Source of the DNA: Monarcha castaneiventris obscurior
Lineage: Eukaryota > Chordata > Aves > Passeriformes > Monarchidae
Direction: 5' to 3'
Length of the DNA stretch: 64,000 nucleotides
Assembly (NCBI GenBank): GCA_026261815.1
Contig: JAMPIT010000230.1
Coordinates: forward strand, 6,261,001-6,325,000
Below are positions 47,376 to 59,636 of the stretch, piece by piece (position 1 is the stretch's first letter; every line of letters begins with the position of its first letter). The notes beneath the pieces were generated by a model, which made no database searches, had not been told where the DNA came from, and saw only the letters and a program-made list of their open reading frames with translations. A program made the position numbers and the translations under genes.

Positions 47376-48559
47376 TATGATATGATGAAAAGATATACAA
47401 ATGTCACATGGCTTCTCAATTCAAAATATTTAGCCTGAAGTCTTGGGATATAATCCACCTTTGTAATTTTAATTCTGTGTGCATAAACAACCACATTCTT
47501 CAGATAATTCCAAACTTTTCAAGCTCCCAGATGTCATTCAATGGCTTTGATTATATTATTGCTAGTTCAAGCTAAGGAACGGTATGTTTTTTTCTTGGAT
47601 TACCAATGAGATTGTTCATAAGAGTGTGTGAATAACTTCTACCGTGGAAAAAAAAAACCTCTCTGGTGTAAGCTGCTTCCAGAGTAAAACTGTTTTGCTC
47701 ACAAGTCTGTGTGACTCCATAACCAGCACAAAGTGACACCTCATTTGATAAATGAATGATGATTAGACTCAAAATGAAACTAATGCTCAGTGTGTGCTGG
47801 TTTTCTGTCAACCTCAAAACACAAGTAACACACCATCAAGCAAGTCAATTAATTCATGAGCCCAAAATGTCAAAAAACGCCCTGTCATTCTGTTTGGGTG
47901 GTGGGACTGATAGATGGATGCCTGTAATTTAAAAGGATCTATTCTAAAAACTGCTAAACATGTTCAATCTGTGCAGAAACACTTCATAAAGCAGCTCATA
48001 CCTCAGAGCCTGAGTACTGCCCTTAGTCTAAATCTGAAGAAGGCCACTCAGGATTGGGGCTCAGCCTTGAAGAACATCACCAGCACTTGGTGGGGAGGAT
48101 CCCAACCTTGCTTCCCAGTCATGGGTTCTCTTACTGCTCAGACTCCTCATGAAATGTGGCGGAAACTGTGACCCTGAAATGCAACTGAAAACCAGTTCCA
48201 AGTACTCTGGGGTAACTTCCCAAACTGTAAACAAGAGGAGAGAAAATATTAATATCTTGCTTGTACTGGGGGAGTATGGAGAAAAAAAATCAGATTTTAC
48301 AAGAGAATCTGCTTGGAAAACAATATTCTTTTTTAGATTTACTCTTAAATTGCACTCTATTTCTGTGTGTGAGATTTACCACCCACGAGAAAAAGCTGAG
48401 TGCAAGTCAGATACCTTTTCAGTTCAAAATGGTGGGCACGAGTAGTTTCAAGGGTAAAGTGGCACCCAGAAAACCAAAGACACAATTTAAAAATAACACC
48501 TCAAGCTTGACAAACACAGGCTGCCAGGGACCCCAGTGTAGTCCATGTCTCTGAGTGCT
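47376..48559. other. Non-coding DNA, no gene seen
   Basis: Overlapping plus frames (47914-48171, 48149-48445, 48261-48554) are short and unrecognisable. A minus frame at 47572-47817 is likewise unsupported. Confidence 0.55.
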
Positions 48560-48970
48560 TCCTGCTCCTCCAACCTCTGCCCATTGACTTCAGTATGAAT
48601 CGTGCCTCGTGATTTTTTAAATAGTCAACAGAACGCTGTAATCTGTAACTCTTACTCATGTTAATAAGCACTTAATCATCTCAACAGGATCTGGATACAC
48701 ATTGGGACTGCTCCTGAGAATAAATTACTTCCCATTGAACATAAGGACTCAGGCCCATTTTTATTTACACATTATATGTGAGATTCACAAAAAGCCTGTG
48801 AAAATTCAGCCCGAGGTCTCGTTGCAAGAGTTGCTGGGAGCTAAGTGCCTCTGAATAGCTGGCATGTAGCACCAAACAGCTGACAATCAGTCAATCCATG
48901 AGACAAATTTTGCCCTCAGATATATGTTGCTTCCACTGAAGTCAGCAAGTTACACATACTTCACCAGGGA
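48560..48970. repeat. Possible very old interspersed repeat fragments
   Basis: Two pieces resemble the widespread amniote repeat pattern 'cccattgacttcaatggg': 'gcccattgacttcagtatga' (about 48579-48598) and 'gacaaattttgccctcag ... ccactgaagtcagc' (about 48902-48948). The likeness is weak and from memory; the element type is unknown to me. Confidence 0.22.
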
Positions 48971-49164
48971 ATTTGATCATAAAATAGCTGCTAAAGCAGA
49001 CTGGCATTTTAGAGTTCATTTTAAAGTAAGGTGGTTCATTAGAAAAGTTGCCATGTAACTAAATGTTTAACCACAACCACATAGATTTGAAATGTCAGGG
49101 AGGAGTAAGTGTTGCAAGCCTTTTTACTTCTCAGGGAAAGCTGCATAACTCACTAGACCCTTTA
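48971..49164. other. Non-coding spacer
   Basis: Nothing recognisable. Confidence 0.5.
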
Positions 49165-49192
49165 CAAACCAACAAACAAACAAACAAACAAA
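49165..49192. repeat. (AAAC)n microsatellite
   Basis: About six tandem AAAC units, read as Thr-Asn-Lys-Gln repeats in a chance plus-strand frame. Confidence 0.95.
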
Positions 49193-49930
49193 GAAGAAAT
49201 GGCTTCATGCTCAAGAAAAACCTCTGGGAAAGAGACTGGCCGAATGGAGCCACACAGCAATTCAGCTACAATGGCCAGTAGTTTCAAACAACACAAAGCC
49301 TGCATAAATGTCATATTTCCATTACTGGCAGACTGCAATCTTTGAAACAGAATTGTTTCTATTAAGATTCAACATCACCATATGCTCTAATTACTGTTAA
49401 AATGCAGTTTATCATGTCTGAAATCTCTTAATTTATAAACACAACCACAGCCCAGGGCATGGGTAGGTACACAGTGGCAGCACACACTGAAAAATGGAGA
49501 GAAAAAATCCTCACCAAAGTGACAGAGTTTTGGTGCTCAATGCCCTCTGTGTGGGACAAGACCCTTGGCAAAATCCCAGCCTATGCTTTGTGAGATATCC
49601 CCTAGAAAGTAAAGTTGAAGCTCTGTGGCCCATTGCACAGATCTAGGCTGAGGGAATCAAGTCTTTTTGTTGAAAACAAAATGCTCTTCTAAGCGTTTTC
49701 TGGTTTAGCTGTATTTGCCTGAATGCAAGTGGAAACCAACTTGAGACCCTGCAAAACTGAACTCAAGGATTCTTGAGTGGCTCACTCTGTTTCAAACATG
49801 TAAAACATAAAAGATATAAAATCTTGATGCGACTATAAAGCTACTTTCCTACCTAGACAAAACCTCAGGTGAGCAAAGTTTTCCCTGGTGTGAGAGAAGG
49901 ACTATGAATTATCATTATTTGCTATAGATT
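49193..49930. other. Non-coding DNA, no gene seen
   Basis: No gene, RNA gene or repeat was recognised. Confidence 0.55.
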
Positions 49931-50047
49931 ATAGATATATATATATATATATTCTCAATGCTAGAAAATATATGTATACTAAATTTATATACTCAATCCT
50001 ATACATATATATATACACATATATATATATACTCAATGTCAGAAAAT
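49931..50047. repeat. AT-rich minisatellite, about 39-bp period, three copies
   Basis: The word CTCAAT recurs at 49954, 49992 and 50032, each time after a TA-rich tract. The first and third copies extend to CTCAATGCTAGAAAAT and CTCAATGTCAGAAAAT. This indicates local duplication of a unit made of (TA)n plus a short unique word. Confidence 0.8.
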
Positions 50048-52411
50048 TGGTAACCCCATCAGACAGCCAGGATCAAGTGAATTCACTTGAAACCAGGTTC
50101 CTTTCTGCTTTGCAGGGGCACTAAAGACCTCTGGTAGGTTGCAGTGTGGAGTTCTGCTACCAAAATGTGCTACCAAATGATGTAACACAGAAAACATATT
50201 TGGTGGAAGAAACGTATTTCATTATTAGGATTTTGGATTATGGTGAATCACACCCTAAATTTGTAGAAGCCTGGTGTTGGTGAGATGTGGCTGTCTCTTG
50301 AAATTTCTTTTTGTTCAATTAAGATTCAGTTTCTTTAAATGAAAGCCAGACATGGAAATATCTGCACACAAGCTCCATGTGCTCTTTCATTCAAAGTTTA
50401 TTTTTTCTCCTAGTTTTCATGAGCATAAGCAGAGAACTTAAAGACAGTGAAGAAATAACAAAATCATGTAATTAAAAATTCAGTAATTGCTAAGTTTTGA
50501 GTGCTGCTTTAGAACATGAGTGGGGTGATATTTTAATGCAACTATTAATGAAAGAAGTCCTATAAGTAGGATGAATATGATATGCAGCACTGAAAGACAG
50601 ATATTTTCCAGCAGTAGCAATTATCTTGCATGAGATTTAAAAAACACCAATGAAACATATGTGACTTGACTTTCACATGAGAGGTAATTGCACCTTCTCT
50701 AAAGTTCACTGTGATTCCTGGTGTTCTGGTGCTTTCCTCTGAAAATTGACTTCATCAAAGTAACAATATGAAAGACAGAACCTTTTATTTAATAGCTTTT
50801 CATTAACTATCATTTTGTCATCTTAGTATAATCTTTGATAACATGTCTGACCAATATGCCATGGGAATAAGAAATCGTGAATTGGGAGAGGCTACTGAGA
50901 GGAGCAAATAAATTCCAGAACCTACAGGTACCTCCATAAGATATTCCCCAGTCTTCCAAGAAACTTCATCCCTTTGTTTCTCTTATGCCTTTACTTCTAT
51001 TTAGAGCTTCCTTCAAACACTGCTGCAGATCTAGGGATAAACCAAGCTGTGTGTATCATCAGATATTTCATAAGAATGAAAAAGAGGACAGGATAAATGC
51101 TGTGTACAACAAATGGCATAAAAGCACAACGCAAAATGGCAGGTACCTTCAGAAAACAATTATTCCCAGAAAAGCACCTTCCTGCACCTTAATGAACATT
51201 AGTCTTTCTGCCATCCTGAAGCCTGGTGCTGGCTGGTTTTCCTGGTGGTGTATTTCTGGAGGCTTCTGTAGGAGAGGCAGTGTCATAGCACAACTATGAT
51301 ACAATTCTGATTTTAAAAACCCCAAAGCTATTGTTCCCTGATATCCAGATGGATTAGACTGATTGTGAGTGCAAAGGATATAAATAAAAGGTAAATTTTT
51401 AAATATTAAACTTGCAAAGATCTGAAAAGCTGGACAGCAGGTCCCATCAAAATGGACAGACATGAACTCTTCAGGGGTACTGTTCCCAGGAGAGGCATGT
51501 TGCTCTTCCTACTGATTTGCATGTCTGGGAGCACTTTAAAAACATGATTAGGAGTACTTGCTGGAACCTGTCAATATTCACTGCCTACTGCCCAGGGAGC
51601 AAAGTGAGTGTAGCTGCATAGGCAAAAAACTGGTTGTGACCTTCATTCTCCAAAATTTAAACCTTCAAAGAAACAGTCACCATTTTGTTTCACCTTTGTG
51701 GAAGCACAGACCAGAGACTGCCTTTCAAATCCATCTATGGTAAAAGTTTAATTAAAAGAATGTCAGCATTTCATATTGCCTTTCCTTTAAAAAATAAGAT
51801 GCACCAACAAGGAATCTTGAATAAACTGATAGATTTTTCAAATCAGCTTGTATTTTGATGCTTGAACTGGTCTCAGCACCATCTCCCTTTTATTATAATT
51901 TTCTTTCACTGAGGGAAAGAAGAAGTATAAGGTATGGGTTTTGAGAGGAAAAACAAACAGCAGAGACTAAAGTTAGGTCTGTGTATTCCACCTGTGATGC
52001 CAAAACAAGCTATCAGATTACTGCATAAAGAGAACTAAAGGCATGACCTATAAATTTATTTTTGTTCAACATAACCACTGTTCTGTTGGTTTTTATTGCA
52101 GGAATTAATTAAAATTAATAGCAAGTCAGACTGGCTTCAGATTGTTTGGAAACACTACAGAACAATTGGATTGTATCTCCACCTACTGTTAGTACTCAGC
52201 TTGAAAGGGGTGTAACTATGGCATTTTAAAGCACAGGCACAGAAGATGCTCTGGGATACAAGCTGGGCAGGTCAGGAGCAAGAAAACAGCAGACTGAAAT
52301 AATGGAGAAAGTTGAGTTTTAGCTAAACCCCATACTTTATTATTACTGTAAAAGGTCTGCAACTGGGAGCTTTGAGATTCTTCTCTTTTTCCTTTCTTGT
52401 GTCAAAATTAG
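50048..52411. other. AT-rich non-coding DNA, no gene seen
   Basis: The 104-codon frames at 50985-51299 (plus) and 51149-51463 (minus) overlap and lack recognisable domains. No interspersed repeat was recognised. Confidence 0.55.
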
Positions 52412-53762
52412 GTGCATTCATGCAAAAGGAGCAAACAGCTTTCCCTTTTATTTCCATATACTTCTTTGGAGATTTTCTCCTCCTTTGTATCTATGGGAAA
52501 GTTTCTTGTGAAGCCAGGGCTCACAGAAGCACCAGGATGCTTTGACGTGCATAGTTTAAACACACTTCAGAAAAGGTTTCTCAGGAGCAACCTTGTATTT
52601 TACAATAATGAAAAACTTTACTCTGAGATTATGCAGATGTCCCTGCAGATGCTACCTAACAACATGTGGACTACCTCTTGCCATCCCGAAATATCCTTTT
52701 TTTCCCCTTGGGCTAAAGTAGCCCAAGCGAATTTGATAATGTCACTGCAACAACTGCCTCCTAGAATACCGTGCTGCCAAGGGCTTTCCCCTGCTCGGAA
52801 TTGGGCACTTTGGGGTAAGAAAAAGGCCAGACCGAAGGGTTCTCAGCGACCACCTCACTGGATCTGCCCAGCCTGGCCAGCAGAAGATGGATATGACTTC
52901 AGCCTGCCTCATTCAGGGCCTCCTGGCTGCACTTAGCTGCATTCAGGGCCCAGATAGCTAAACCCATTCTTCAGATAAGCAAAGGAGGTCTGGTCTTCTA
53001 AAAGGACAAGATGATAGTGCCCCTTTTCATCCAGTAGCTCAGTATTTAAAGCATGTGTCCATAGGATGTGGGCTGTGCCTTGATCAAACATCTCCCCCAC
53101 CTCAGGGATTCCTCCTGACAGACCGCTGAAGCCACCAGAGCTGGAGAGTCCCACTGAGGCCCCTTGGTCCATTCTGTTGGAACTCTTCCACTTTGATGGC
53201 CCAATTAAAGATTCATTGGGCCAGAGAGTAGTGAGCATCCCACTGTAGCTTAGCAGTTGTGTCAGCCCCCAGGGAAAGAGTCCCATCTCTGCTCGCATGG
53301 ATTGAAGCGTTTTCTATGAAGGATTTCCCAATGTTCAGCTCAGCACACACCCAGTGGGGCCAAGCACATGGATCACGTGCTGTGATGGGGATGGGAATCT
53401 GGGCTTTGCACCCTGCATCTGGGGTGCAGGTTGAATCTGTTTGTATACACAAGAATGAGGATCTTTTTTTTAGATTAACCTGCTGCTCTCACTTGGACCA
53501 AAGAACCCTGGGAAGCTTTTCTTTAATTACTGGACCAAGTTTGGAAAATCAATCACTCAGTATCAGGAGAATTCAGGATTATGGTTGCCTAATCAACTCT
53601 ATCTTGCCCTCTACATGTATTTTGAAATGGTGTTTTATAAAGACTTCTCTTCGCTCAGGGCACAGTGGCCAGCATTTTTTGTGCCTATATTTGCATTTGG
53701 CCACCCATCTTATTTACCTCACATTACAAAAAGCCCTCTGTGATGACAGATGTCAGCTCTAA
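52412..53762. other. Stretch with several overlapping long open frames, identity unknown
   Basis: Four open frames tile 1.35 kb: plus 52412-52936 (174 codons), minus 52933-53298 (121 codons), plus 53259-53762 (167 codons) and minus 53213-53452 (79 codons). None has a recognisable domain, signal peptide or transmembrane segment. The minus 121-codon product is the most protein-like, with stretches such as TAHILWTHALNTELLDEKG and HLVLLEDQTSFAYLKNGF. CATTCAGGGCC occurs twice, near 52910 and 52939. About one frame of 170 codons is expected by chance in 64 kb, so this may be noise, a decayed retrocopy or an unrecognised retroelement. Confidence 0.3.
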
Positions 53763-54610
53763 GATAGATTAATAATTTTCAACATTTTCATTTCCTCCTT
53801 TGGTACTCATTTTCCCAGTATACAAACACTACAAAATTTTAATGAATTTCATATTCTGCCTAGGACATGAGTGGGTATTATTCCCTCTGTAAAAAGTGGA
53901 TTTGAAGCACAGAGAGATTTATGTCAAAAGGTATTCATTAATTTGGGTACAGTTTGAGCTGTCTGTATATTTTTTAGTATTTCATATATTCACATACACT
54001 CTTCAGTTCATACATTTGTTGTGTGGGTGCTCACCAAACCCATGGGTCAAGCCCTACATGGAAGGACTTGTACATCTGGAAAGTGAGTCAGAATTGGCAA
54101 AACTGGTGTAAGAAAATTGCCTACTGTCATAAAAGACTCTTTGGTAAAATCAAAACAAATTTTGCTGTTTTTACCAAAAGACTATCCTGTCTCATTCACT
54201 CTATACTTTCTGACTTCTTAACAAATGAGGTGGGGGACTCTTAATCATTTGCTTTACTGCAAAGTCCTAGTTCACTGCCAGACCTGACTCTTCCTGCATA
54301 TGAATGAAGCATGATTCTGTAATTAAACGTGCTAGCTTAATATACATGTAAAAATGAGACAAATTAAGGATGTACAAAAAATTTAAGTCAGGCATTAAAT
54401 TTTGAGAGCTTAATTTTGCATTTTTTTTCAAAGAAAATATTCTTTTCAGAATAAAAAATTATATCCACAAGATTTTGATTCTGAGAAAAAAGTACTCTGC
54501 AGTTTGAATGTTTGCCTTCATACTGACACCAATATAGCTTGTCACATGACTTAATATCCATCACCCAGACATATGTCATTTAGGCTTCTGGAATAAAGTA
54601 CAGAATCCAA
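53763..54610. other. AT-rich non-coding DNA, no gene seen
   Basis: Two short overlapping plus frames (53896-54111, 54023-54244) are unrecognisable. Confidence 0.55.
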
Positions 54611-54753
54611 GAATCATAGAATCCTTTAGGTGGAGAATACTTCTAAGATCATCGAGTCCAGCACTGCCAAACCCAATAATAAAACGTGTTCCTGAGTTAC
54701 ACTTCTACACACCTTTGAAATACCTCCAGAGATGGTGACCCCAGCACTTCCCT
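54611..54753 (-). mobile_element. CR1 LINE 3' end fragment (minus strand)
   Basis: Read on the plus strand it begins with 'gaatcatagaatcctttagg', the complement of the CR1 tail, then 'agatcatcgagtccagcactgcc', 'acctccagagatggtgaccccagcacttccct'. These match the CR1 3' UTR in reverse. Only about 140 bases remain. The 3' UTR differs from the 2.6-kb and 59.2-kb copies, so it belongs to another subfamily. Confidence 0.85.
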
Positions 54754-57740
54754 GAAAGAGAGTCCGTGTGCTATCATTGGTTCCACATCTGCCTGCTGAT
54801 GCAGGGAGTCTCTCAAACAAAAACCAGTGACTTCAGAACACACTGTGAAGGAAGGTACTCCATGTAATGTCTTCCAAATTTGAACCCAACTTTCTCCCAG
54901 ACCCCTGAATCTTCTTACTACTGTATCCTGTGGAACTGCTGATGCAGCAGGGAGGTTAAGGCCCCCTTTATTAACCAGGTCTGTGTTACAGAAACTTCCT
55001 TCATTTATTTAGAAAAGATCTCTTCTATTTCTCACCCTGATCATGCAGTTTCTAGCAGACTCTCTGGATCATGGTCCACAAGCTCTCGACAAGATTTTTG
55101 TCCCCCCTGACCAGTGATGGGATATATTCCCTGGCACATTCAGATGCTAAAATGCCACAAACGTCTTCAGGGCATGTGCAAACCATAGATATACACAGAT
55201 CTGTAATTACTTTGGAGAAGATTTCCTGGATTTCCATAAAAAAAGGGCAAAAGATAAGTCCTTGTCACATGGCTTCCCCTTCTCATCAGCACCAAAGAAA
55301 GGTAAAAGGGATGAATCACTGGGAAAGGTGAAAGAAAACAGCACCATAACTTTTTCACACTGGCTTAGGTTCAGTTTTCAACAGTGCAATTTCAGAAATG
55401 GATGAGTTGTTTTTTCTTGTAATTTTCCTAAGAAAATTCAGCCAGAGGCAGAGAGTACATTAGATATTTTCAAATTATTAAAGTTTGCAGCTGAAATTTC
55501 TAACAAGAAGTGCAAAGAAACTTTAATGGTTGGTAATGTTGTCCAACCTGCTTCTAGGCATAAGCCATAAGCAAAATAACTAAGAAAGAAATTTCAATAT
55601 GCTTGTATGTGGCATCTTTTCACCATATCCTGAAAGTTACCATGAATGGAGGCAGTCTGTACCTCCATCAAAAGTGCCTTTTATCTTCCAGAGAAAAAAC
55701 ACAGCATACAAATGTTTCCTCTGTTCTGCTTCCAAAAGCAGAAAAGCTTAAAAAACAGCTTTAAAAAAAAAAAAAAAAAGCAAATACTCAATAGAATTGC
55801 ACAGGCTACAGTTTTGAGCTCATGTGCTGCACTGTTTCAGATTCAAGTGAATTAATTTAGCAAGTACAGTTTTCATAATTCTCTGTTAAGCTCTCAGGAC
55901 TGGTGGGGACAGCCATCTTAAAGGAAGACTCGAGCATGTGTAAACACCAACCTGTACTTCTGTCAGCCTCAAAATTAAAAAGAAAACGTCAAGAATTTTG
56001 TGGAGCCCTCTTATCAACCTGGTCTTTAGTATAAATATGGTAACGGATTTAGGATTTTGATTCAAAATGGGTGCATACCTTGCTTTCTATCTATTGGTTA
56101 TGCTTTCTGGGTTATCTCTTTTAGATTAAGTCTGTGATTAACTTTGATGTGTCTATCAACACTAGATCATAGGCTTACTTATCCAGTAGTGCCAGGAAGC
56201 TGAAATATTTTAATGACAATCTAGAAATGAGAAAAAACATTAAAGAAAAAAAAAATTACTAAGGCTCCAAGGACGTAACATTACATAAAAGCCTACTTTG
56301 GAGGTGTCCACTCAAAGACAGAGGTGAGCTTTAAACTTTAGTGCTGCTACGTAGTCTGTCAGCTATTGACTATTATTTATATCATGAAAACAATGTGAAT
56401 TGAATGACTAGTAGTCAAAAAATTTGATCTTTTCTACAATATTACCAGATCACTACAGAATTAGTCAATTAAGAAGGTACAGCCCAACTGTCACATCACT
56501 TACATTTTCAGATCTCATCCGAGCAACAATCTATAACTTTAAATAATTTTTTGTGAGAAATTCAAAAAAGTTGAATAGATCTACTGAAGTGTCCTGGAAC
56601 ATGTATTCTTGATTGACTGGAGCAAAACATGAACTATCTTGACAAAGACTTATTTTAACAAGCCCAGGACTCAGTTTTAGCTGCATAGAACTTTAAAAGA
56701 AAACTAAAAAAGCTAATGACAGTAGGAAAATGTATTTTGTATCTCAAAAGTGATGCAAAGATGATTATGTAATTATTATTTAATAGGGTTTTTTGGCTTT
56801 TTTTTTTTTAATTTCTACTATCTCTTTTAATTTCAGCATTTCATATCTCCCAATGTGTGAGGCAGGACTTCCTCCTCCCTCAGCCTTCTGCTCCAAAGCT
56901 GATTCAGAGGTATGTGCTGGAGCCAGGAATATGGACTTGCTGGAAATGCAAGTCCTTAAGAAAATTAGCCTTGTTCTCAGGAAAAAAGCTCTGACTTAAA
57001 GAGCCCCTCCCCTGATATTGTAATTGTAATTTAAAATGTGTATGGGATATCTCCTTTTATGTTTTCCACTGATTGTGCTGATAGCGCAAGATAAAGAAGA
57101 ATGTTGTGTTATTGCAAACAACTATAATTCTGATGTATATAATTCATTTTTAATAAGGAAAACTTATTAAAATTTCCTCACATATTTCCCCTTAGAAATG
57201 TATTTAAAAGAGCCTGCAATAAACTACATTCTACAAAGCAAGGCTATTTATAGGCAAAAAACCAAAACCCCAAGTATGCTGGTTTCAAAGAAATTGCTTA
57301 AGCAGGTGCATACTAAAAAGCTGAGCTTGTTTGTGCACAAAAGCTCAAACAAAGATTTTTACTGGTAATTCAGAAACTTGGTGTGCATGTAGGTGGGCTA
57401 AAAAATAGCAAGTATACAGTATTTCCATATCAAACAAATTTTGATATCAAAGATTGCTCCTGCAAAATGTAAGAAAGCAACAACTTTCCCTATAAATAGA
57501 GATCCTGTCTTCAGGAACAAGTTTTCAGGATTATTTTACTGGAAGTGGAGGTAGGGGACAAAGGATCTCAAATGAGATGCCCAGCTAGAGCAGCTTAGTG
57601 TGGCACTTCAGTCCAGCCTCTTTGAAAGCTGCCCCTGTGTTTTCCAAATCCGAATCCCTCTGCTTGCCTCTCCAGAGTACATGATGACAACTGTGTTTCT
57701 CATGTTCACAGCTTCCACAGAGGATGTAGAATACAGTGCT
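54754..57740. other. AT-rich non-coding DNA, no gene seen
   Basis: An A-run lies at 55763-55779 and T-runs near 56786-56811. Frames at 55052-55358 overlap on both strands and are unrecognisable. No interspersed repeat was seen. A perfect 12-bp palindrome TTTGTGCACAAA lies at 57330-57341. Confidence 0.55.
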
Positions 57741-58247
57741 TTATGCCATGCAATGACGTCCTTCCATTCTGACTGATACCATCAATAAACTCTCTGTACT
57801 GACACTTGAACAGTTGGGGGTTTCTGCTTGGATGCTAATGCAGACAGAAACCAGGTGTTGCTGTACATCTGCCTTAGGTCCTGCCCATCCACTCCCCTGC
57901 TCCTCAGCACTGGTCAGGATTTCATCCTCTGATGAGTGTGAAAAATGGAGGAAATCCATTGAGGAAAACGAGCCCTTTTCAGCAAACCCAAGCAGCCTGG
58001 GCTGGGATGACTTCCTCAGTGGTCCGTTCCTTGCAGCAAACAAACATTGCAGCAAAGAGAGAAGGGAGAATATTGCAAGAGCAAGGAGGGTGTTTGGTTT
58101 GCCCCTTCTCATGATTGGAGATATGTCATACTGGCATTCTAGTTCTGAGATCCCCATTATAACAACTTTATAATATACTCCAGGACTGCCTGTTCTCTGT
58201 GTCCTGATACCAGGACTCGGCCCACTGCATGCCATGCTTGTATGCAA
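57741..58247. other. Overlapping open frames on opposite strands, identity unknown
   Basis: A 168-codon minus frame (58247-57741) and a 119-codon plus frame (57814-58173) share the same DNA. The minus product has one hydrophobic stretch (NTLLALAIFSLLSLLQCLFA) that could span a membrane. The plus product is more polar, with DECEKWRKSIEENEPFS. I recognise neither. A non-coding exon, decayed retrocopy or chance are all possible; chance is the default. Confidence 0.25.
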
Positions 58248-59184
58248 TTCATGGACAGGAGGTCAGTATGTGGTACACAGAGCCAGCCAGCAAAAATACA
58301 TCAAGTTCCTTGGATGCTTCAAGGAAGAGAAATGGGTGAGACATCCATTGTGGCCTTCAGCATCCATTTAAACTGGGATGATATCAAGAATAACAGAATA
58401 ATAGAAATTTAAGAGTGAATGAAGGATGACTCATATGGGTTAAACTCAACGTTTAAAAAATACATACTTGACATATCTGGCCTGTAGCCTTCTGTGCATT
58501 TTTACATTGTGTTTTCAGAAATAAGAGGATTTTTTTTGGTTGATCAGAGGCAGCTGTACTTTTTGAAATGGCTTATACTGTATCTGTACTTTACACTACA
58601 CTAATGGACTTCTCTGATGCAGCAATCCTAATCCATTTGGGTTGCTATGGATGGCTACATTTCTGTAAACTTGAGATAGTTTTGTTCCCAATTTCAACAT
58701 GGATTTGAATGGACATTAGTGATGGGCAAACTGAAATTCCGGAGCTGCAGTTCAGTTTGTTTATCCAAACTTCCTGGGTTTACACAATGTGCAACTGCAA
58801 ATGACCTCAGGAAGAGAAAAGCCTCTCATGACACTTTCAGCCCTTCATATATTCAGTGAAAACTAAACCCACAGATGCAGGAAGTGCAAGAGGATGAAAA
58901 CACATAGTTCAAATGACTATTTTGTTAAAGTTTTGGGCTACACCAGTCTGCCCAAATTGGAATTGTTACTGGTTCATTTATTCCCACTTCTATTAAAGTG
59001 TGAAGGCTGGAGGCTACTAGAAAGTATGTTGACACTATTTCCTGGTGCTCGGCTGTACTTTCTAGTTTCAAGGGTGTGCTATATTGCTCTGAAAGCACCT
59101 TCTCTGATATACCAACACAACTTCTGAAACTCGCAGCATTCTCTTTTTCTCAGCACTAAACACTTTCAGCACAGCACTATTATA
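58248..59184. other. Non-coding DNA, no gene seen
   Basis: Nothing recognisable beyond one 77-codon plus frame (58894-59127) without a domain. Confidence 0.55.
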
Positions 59185-59508
59185 ACAGAATCATAGAAAA
59201 TTCTGAGTTGGAAGGGAACCACAAGGATCCTTAAGTCCAACCCTTAGGCCTGCACAGGACACCCCAAGAGTCCCAACATGAGCTTGAGAGTGTTGTCCAA
59301 ATGCTTCTTGAGCTCTGTCAGGCTTGGTGCTGTGACCACCTCCCTGGGGAGCCTGTTCAGTGCCCAACCACCCTCTGGGTGAAGAACTTTTTTCTAATAT
59401 CCAACCTAAACCACCCCTGACACAACTTCAGGCCATTCCCTCAGTCCTGTCACAGGTCACCACAGAGAAAAGATCAGTGCCTGTCCCTCCTCTTCCCCTC
59501 ACAAGGAT
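59185..59508 (-). mobile_element. CR1 LINE 3' end (minus strand)
   Basis: Read on the plus strand it starts with 'acagaatcatagaaaattct' and runs through 'gagttggaagggaaccacaagg', 'ctgcacaggacaccccaaga', 'tgtcaggcttggtgctgtg', 'ctccctggggagcctgttca' and 'tctaatatccaacctaaacc'. It ends at 'cttcccctcacaagga' (about 59508). This is the reverse complement of the same subfamily as the 2.6-kb copy, truncated slightly closer to the 3' end. It is non-coding. Confidence 0.9.
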
Positions 59509-59636
59509 TTGTACCTGCAAATATACATAACAATAAAATGATATATAAAATTACAAATAATATAGGACTATATAAATATACAATATTCAATATATAAATA
59601 CACTATATTTATTTATGTATTTATTTATTGGGTTTT
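59509..59636. repeat. Very AT-rich low-complexity tract beside CR1
   Basis: About 125 bases almost free of G and C, built from TATA, AATAT and TTTA words, ending in a TTTA repeat. It abuts the 5' truncation point of the adjacent minus-strand CR1, so it may be pre-existing target DNA rather than part of the element. Confidence 0.85.

Noticed and set aside
52412..52936. 174-codon plus-strand frame as a host gene
   Set aside because: About one frame this long is expected by chance in 64 kb; no recognisable domain, splice support or promoter.
55763..55779. A-run as a retrocopy poly(A) tail
   Set aside because: No recognisable gene body or polyadenylation signal upstream and no target-site duplication seen.
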